From JADKIH01 sp043747595 (GTDB lineage Bacteria > Bacteroidota > Bacteroidia > AKYH767-A > 2013-40CM-41-45), in contig JAYTOX010000044.1 of NCBI GenBank assembly GCA_043747595.1, positions 1-56,590 of the forward strand: DNA of 56,590 nucleotides, written 5' to 3'. The notes below the pieces were generated by a model. The model worked only from the letters and a program-made list of their open reading frames with translations, made no database searches and was not told the origin of the DNA. Position numbers and translations under genes: made by a program. Within the stretch, counting starts at the first letter, position 1. Every line of letters begins with the position of its first letter. This document shows positions 53,141 through 56,590 of the stretch, piece by piece.

Positions 53141-53170
53141 AAAAGCCCCTATTACGTAGGGGCTTTTTTA
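53141..53170. terminator. Bidirectional terminator between convergent secreted-protein genes
   Basis: AAAAGCCCCTA (53141-53151) pairs perfectly with TAGGGGCTTTT (53157-53167) around TTACG. The A/T flanks give a U tail on both strands. Confidence 0.93.
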
Positions 53171-53187
53171 TTTTCAGAAGATAAATA

Positions 53188-54783
53188 TTATTTAACAACT
53201 TTGAAAATTTGTTGTTGACTCGCAGAATTTATTCTCAAGAAATAAATTCCACTTTCAAACAAAGAAGTATTGATAGTAAAATTGTTTTCATTTGACAAAT
53301 TTTTAAAAACTAGAATGCGTCCTTGAATATCAGATACAGAAAAATTCGACACTTGGTTGTTTTTAAAATCAATTGTTATTTGATTGTCAAATGGATTTGG
53401 GAAAACAGAAATGTTTTTCAGTTGTTCATTTTCATTCACAGTAGCAAACAAGCAAGCATCGTTATTAACCGGGGTTACAGCTAACTCAATTGAGTTTACG
53501 TTAGAAACATTTACTCCAGACGATTGAATAAAACCAGCCAATGTATCGGGGATAACCACTGAAGAAAAAACAGGTGTTACAGGTAATTCATGACAACCGG
53601 ACAATCCATTGGGATCAGTTTTCACAAAAAGCATTTGAGTACTGTCTTGAGGAGTATAATTAGTCGTATACCCACTAATCATATAACCACCATCAGATGT
53701 TTTCGCTGAGCGGTAAGCTTCGTCTTGAAGTCCATCGCCGTAAGTCATCATCCAATCGAATGTACCATCTTCTTGAACTTTCAACAAGAATACATTTGTA
53801 CTATCGTCGCCATTGGTACGGTGACCGTAACCAAAACCTTCGCTGTATCCGCTCATCACCATTGAGAGATCAGGATTTACGATAAGGTTGTATGCAGCAT
53901 CAGTTTTTGGTCCACCGTATGCGTAATCAGAGATGAGTTGGCCATTAGCATCGGTACGAACTACAAGGATATCGTAATCGCCGGCACCAAAAGAAACAGT
54001 AGATCCGGCCACAACTAAATCGCCATTTGGCATTTCACGAATAGATTGAAATTCTTCCCAAAGAGAGTCGCCATATAGTTTAGACCAAAGGAGATCACCG
54101 TTATTATTAGTACGGAGAATTAAACCATCCGACTCAGGAATACCATTTGTAAAAGTTACTTGACGACCACAAATTACATAGTCGCCATTTGTAGTTTGAA
54201 TTACACCTATCCCAATTTCCAATTCAGGAGAACCATAAGAGCGAGTAAAAATAGTATCCCCATTTAAATCAGTATGAACAAGAAATACATCGTCAGATCC
54301 CGAACCGATAGAACGAGTGTTGCCTACAAAAGTAAAACCACCTATAGAATTAATTGCATGAACAAAACCGTCATTAACACCATTGTTCCCGTAACTTTTA
54401 GACCATTGAAGTACGCCATCAGAATCTGTTTTAAATATCCAAGCGTCAGTAGTTCCGCTTCCAATTGCAACAATACTCCGACCAACGCCTACGTATCCAC
54501 CATCGGGAGCTTCAATAGCAAATTCAGAATTATCAAAATCGGAAAGGCCGTACACTTTTGACCAAAGAATTTGAGCTGCGTTATCTGTTTTGATCATTAT
54601 GGCATCGGCAGAACCTTGCCCATAGGAAGTTGTGGCGCCGTTGAGAAGGTATCTATTGTTATACGTTTCCAATAACGTTTGACCTCGTTCATGATTTACA
54701 CCACCATAAATATGTTGAAATTGATTTTGACCAAAGGCAAGGTCAACCAGCAGGGAAAATGATAAGAGTAGATATTTTTTCAT
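53188..54783 (-). CDS. Secreted seven-bladed propeller-like protein with type IX sorting domain
   Basis: Protein of 531 residues: signal peptide (1-18), then seven repeats of about 50 residues, each opening with a YG(G/D/S/N) turn (at HIYGGVNHE, VYGLSDF, SYGNNGV, SYGSPEL, LYGDSLW, AYGGPKT, TYGDGLQ) and containing GGY-x-G and D-x-KTD-x-G-LWSK elements. Seven units suggest one closed beta-propeller. The last 80 residues are a type A sorting domain (ISVFPNPFDNQITIDF ... GIYFLRINSASQQQIFKVVK). Likely exported through PorU/PorV. No enzymatic residue recognised. Confidence 0.85.
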   Translation of the reverse strand: MKKYLLLSFSLLVDLAFGQNQFQHIYGGVNHERGQTLLETYNNRYLLNGATTSYGQGSADAIMIKTDNAAQILWSKVYGLSDFDNSEFAIEAPDGGYVGVGRSIVAIGSGTTDAWIFKTDSDGVLQWSKSYGNNGVNDGFVHAINSIGGFTFVGNTRSIGSGSDDVFLVHTDLNGDTIFTRSYGSPELEIGIGVIQTTNGDYVICGRQVTFTNGIPESDGLILRTNNNGDLLWSKLYGDSLWEEFQSIREMPNGDLVVAGSTVSFGAGDYDILVVRTDANGQLISDYAYGGPKTDAAYNLIVNPDLSMVMSGYSEGFGYGHRTNGDDSTNVFLLKVQEDGTFDWMMTYGDGLQDEAYRSAKTSDGGYMISGYTTNYTPQDSTQMLFVKTDPNGLSGCHELPVTPVFSSVVIPDTLAGFIQSSGVNVSNVNSIELAVTPVNNDACLFATVNENEQLKNISVFPNPFDNQITIDFKNNQVSNFSVSDIQGRILVFKNLSNENNFTINTSLFESGIYFLRINSASQQQIFKVVK

Positions 54784-54950
54784 AGAGTAAAAATACTATT
54801 TAAAGTGAATGTTCGACGAATTACGATAAATCATTTCAGTAAAATGACCCATGAAAAATTGATTGTAATAGTTAAAATTAACGTTTTGCGAACCAATGAG
54901 CCTATTGAAAAAGCAGGTGCGGAATATTAGTTTTTTCCACAAATGAAAAG

Positions 54951-54958
54951 TATATTTG
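54951..54958 (+). promoter_or_regulatory. -7 box of mmsA
   Basis: TATATTTG, an exact TAnnTTTG, 64 bases before the mmsA ATG. No good TTTG at the -33 distance. The 239-bp spacer otherwise holds nothing recognisable. Confidence 0.5.
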
Positions 54959-55022
54959 AAGGTTCAAAGCTGCTTTTATTGAAGAATATCGAGTCAGCTC
55001 AAAAGAACAAAAAACACAAGAT

Positions 55023-56492
55023 ATGTCAACAACAACAATAGCTACACCTGAAGTAACGAATTATATTGGTGGTAAATTTACCAATGGAACAAAAAACTCT
55101 ATGGATGTAATTTCGCCATTGGACGGAGTTAAAATCGGGGCCGTTCCACTTTCTACTAGGGCAGAATTAAATGATGCAGTAGAAGCTGCACAAAAAGCAT
55201 TTCAATCGTGGTCGAATACACCAATTAAAGAACGTGTACAAATATTTTTTCGTTATAAAACGATCATGGAAAAAAATCTCCGTGAGCTTGGAGCCTTAGT
55301 TCAAAAAGAAAATGGAAAGACCCTTGATGAAGCGATAGCCGAAGTAGAAAAAAGTATTGAGTTAACAGAATATGCATGCAGCATGCCTCAACTTGTAGCA
55401 GGAAAAATAATGGAAGTAAGTCGCGGAGTAGAATGCCGACTAGATCATAAGCCTTTAGGAGTAGTCGCTTCTATTGCACCATTCAACTTTCCACACATGG
55501 TACCACATTGGACAATTCCGAATGCATTGGTACTGGGAAATTGTATGATCTTAAAACCGTCTGAAAAAGTTCCGTTATCGTCAATTCGAATTGCGGAGAT
55601 GCTGAAGGAAGCAGGTCTTCCAGATGGCGTTTTGAATATTGTGAATGGCGATAAAGAAATAGTAGAAGCGATTTGCGATCATCCGGGAATATCGGCAGTA
55701 TCGTTTGTAGGGTCGACTAAAATAGCGAAGTTGGTTTACATTCGTTCAACATCGAATTTAAAAAGATGCTTAGCACTTGGAGGAGCAAAGAACCATTTGA
55801 TTGTAATGCCGGATGCACATCCGGATATGACAGCCTCAAACGTAACGGCATCTATGAGTGGATGTGCAGGCCAACGTTGTATGGCAGCATCGGCGATGGT
55901 AGGAGTAGGAAATATTGATGCCATTGTAAGTAAGATTTGTGATGAAGCACGTAAAATAATTCCCGGAAAAAATTTAGGCGCAGTTATTTCAAAAGAATCA
56001 AAAGAAAGAATTGAACGTTATATCGATGAAGCAGAAAAAGCCGGAGCGAAAGTTCTTGTTGATGGTAGAAATGTTAAAGTAGAAGGAAAAGATAACGGAT
56101 ATTATGTAGGGCCAACTGTGATTGATTATGTAACACGAGATATGGCAATAGGAAAAGAAGAAGTTTTCGGACCTGTAATCGCGATAATAAGAGTAAAGAC
56201 AATTGAAGAAGCGTTAGAGATTGAAAACAGTTCTACCTATGGAAATGCTGCAAGTGTATTTACACAAAGTGGCGGCATTGCTCGTCAGGTAATGGAAAAA
56301 GCAAGTGCAGGAATGATAGGAATAAATATTGGAGTGCCAGTACCAAGAGAACCTTTTTCATTCGGAGGATGGAACGATTCTAAATTTGGAGTTGGAGATA
56401 TTACAGGAGATTCGTCGATTGAATTTTGGACGAATTTAAAAAAGACATCAATCAAATGGAATCCTGAAGCGAAGACGAATTGGATGAGCTGA
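55023..56492 (+). CDS. mmsA: CoA-acylating methylmalonate-semialdehyde dehydrogenase
   Basis: Oxidises methylmalonate or malonate semialdehyde to propionyl-CoA or acetyl-CoA in valine, inositol or beta-alanine breakdown. The 489 residues have the aldehyde dehydrogenase build: PFNFPHMVPHWTIPNAL with the active-site Asn155, SFVGST, and the nucleophile Cys286 in the signature GCAGQRCMAAS. The GGAKNH motif (253-258) replaces the usual ELGGK Glu, which marks the CoA-acylating MMSDH subgroup. No other branched-chain gene is adjacent; the acyl-CoA dehydrogenase is 45 kb away. Confidence 0.94.
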   Translation: MSTTTIATPEVTNYIGGKFTNGTKNSMDVISPLDGVKIGAVPLSTRAELNDAVEAAQKAFQSWSNTPIKERVQIFFRYKTIMEKNLRELGALVQKENGKTLDEAIAEVEKSIELTEYACSMPQLVAGKIMEVSRGVECRLDHKPLGVVASIAPFNFPHMVPHWTIPNALVLGNCMILKPSEKVPLSSIRIAEMLKEAGLPDGVLNIVNGDKEIVEAICDHPGISAVSFVGSTKIAKLVYIRSTSNLKRCLALGGAKNHLIVMPDAHPDMTASNVTASMSGCAGQRCMAASAMVGVGNIDAIVSKICDEARKIIPGKNLGAVISKESKERIERYIDEAEKAGAKVLVDGRNVKVEGKDNGYYVGPTVIDYVTRDMAIGKEEVFGPVIAIIRVKTIEEALEIENSSTYGNAASVFTQSGGIARQVMEKASAGMIGINIGVPVPREPFSFGGWNDSKFGVGDITGDSSIEFWTNLKKTSIKWNPEAKTNWMS

Positions 56493-56497
56493 GGGGG

Positions 56498-56590
56498 AAG
56501 TAAGAAGTAAGAAGTAAGAAGTAAGAAGTAAGAAGTAAGAAGTAAGAAGTAAGAAGTAAGAAGTAAGAAGTAAGAAGTAAGAAGTAAGAA
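56498..56590. repeat. Heptanucleotide tandem repeat (GTAAGAA) reaching the window end
   Basis: From 56498 the sequence is an unbroken run of the 7-bp unit AAGTAAG (about 13.3 copies, 93 nt) that continues to the last base. It begins 5 nt after the mmsA stop. All copies are identical in the visible part. The true length is unknown because the window ends inside it. Confidence 0.97.

Noticed and set aside
56498..56590. Terminal repeat as a CRISPR array or telomere-like end
   Set aside because: Units are 7 bp without spacers; a simple tandem microsatellite explains it.

Overview
The window comes from a member of the Bacteroidota. Four independent signs support this. There is a type IX secretion cluster (gldJ, a PorP/SprF protein, porU, porV). 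Several secreted proteins end in type IX sorting domains. Several promoters have the TTTG-N19-TAnnTTTG form typical of this phylum. Shine-Dalgarno sequences are almost absent. The DNA is AT-rich. The window begins inside a 16S rRNA gene and ends inside a heptanucleotide tandem repeat. Both are classic assembly breakpoints, so it is probably a whole contig. I could not assign a family or genus.

Layout. 1-850: 5' end of 16S rRNA (minus strand) with two tandem promoters that match the consensus exactly. 850-8290: envelope genes, namely an SDR oxidoreductase, a small outer-membrane protein, a GT-C-like membrane protein, mtgA, a large secreted deacetylase-like protein and a lytic transglycosylase. 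8300-9950: rpsU-xerC-hpf, transcribed from a perfect promoter; hpf carries a strong Shine-Dalgarno that no other gene here appears to have. 9950-16460: minus-strand housekeeping genes (acyl-CoA dehydrogenase, HhH protein, rmlD-like reductase, K+ channel, PspC, DUF2851, pyrF). 16600-18730: APC permease and a secreted cupredoxin. 19100-27080: type IX secretion genes gldJ-porP (minus) diverging from porU-porV (plus). 27150-30700: ispF, then a minus-strand operon of lipoprotein, repeat protein, VTC-like polyphosphate polymerase domain, DUF4956 and DUF2490. 31150-34200: cdd, a DinB-like protein, an outer-membrane protein and waaA. 34250-40700: YceI, propeller histidine kinase, LytTR regulator, two small secreted proteins, a second YceI and a DoxX-like protein. 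41000-48900: an Omp85-type barrel, hemN, a tandem universal stress protein, a PAS histidine kinase, a receiver-Crp/Fnr fusion regulator and small membrane proteins. 49170-54780: three large secreted proteins. 55020-56490: mmsA.

How parts work together. PorU and PorV process and carry type IX cargo, and the window encodes probable cargo (the cupredoxin, the 390-residue and 531-residue proteins, perhaps the 897-residue protein). The 41-48 kb block looks like a redox or low-oxygen stress module. It holds a two-component pair whose output domain is Crp/Fnr-like, and related inverted repeats lie in the nearby intergenic regions. The VTC-DUF4956-DUF2490 operon and the translation signal of hpf next to rpsU are the most interesting candidates for new biology.
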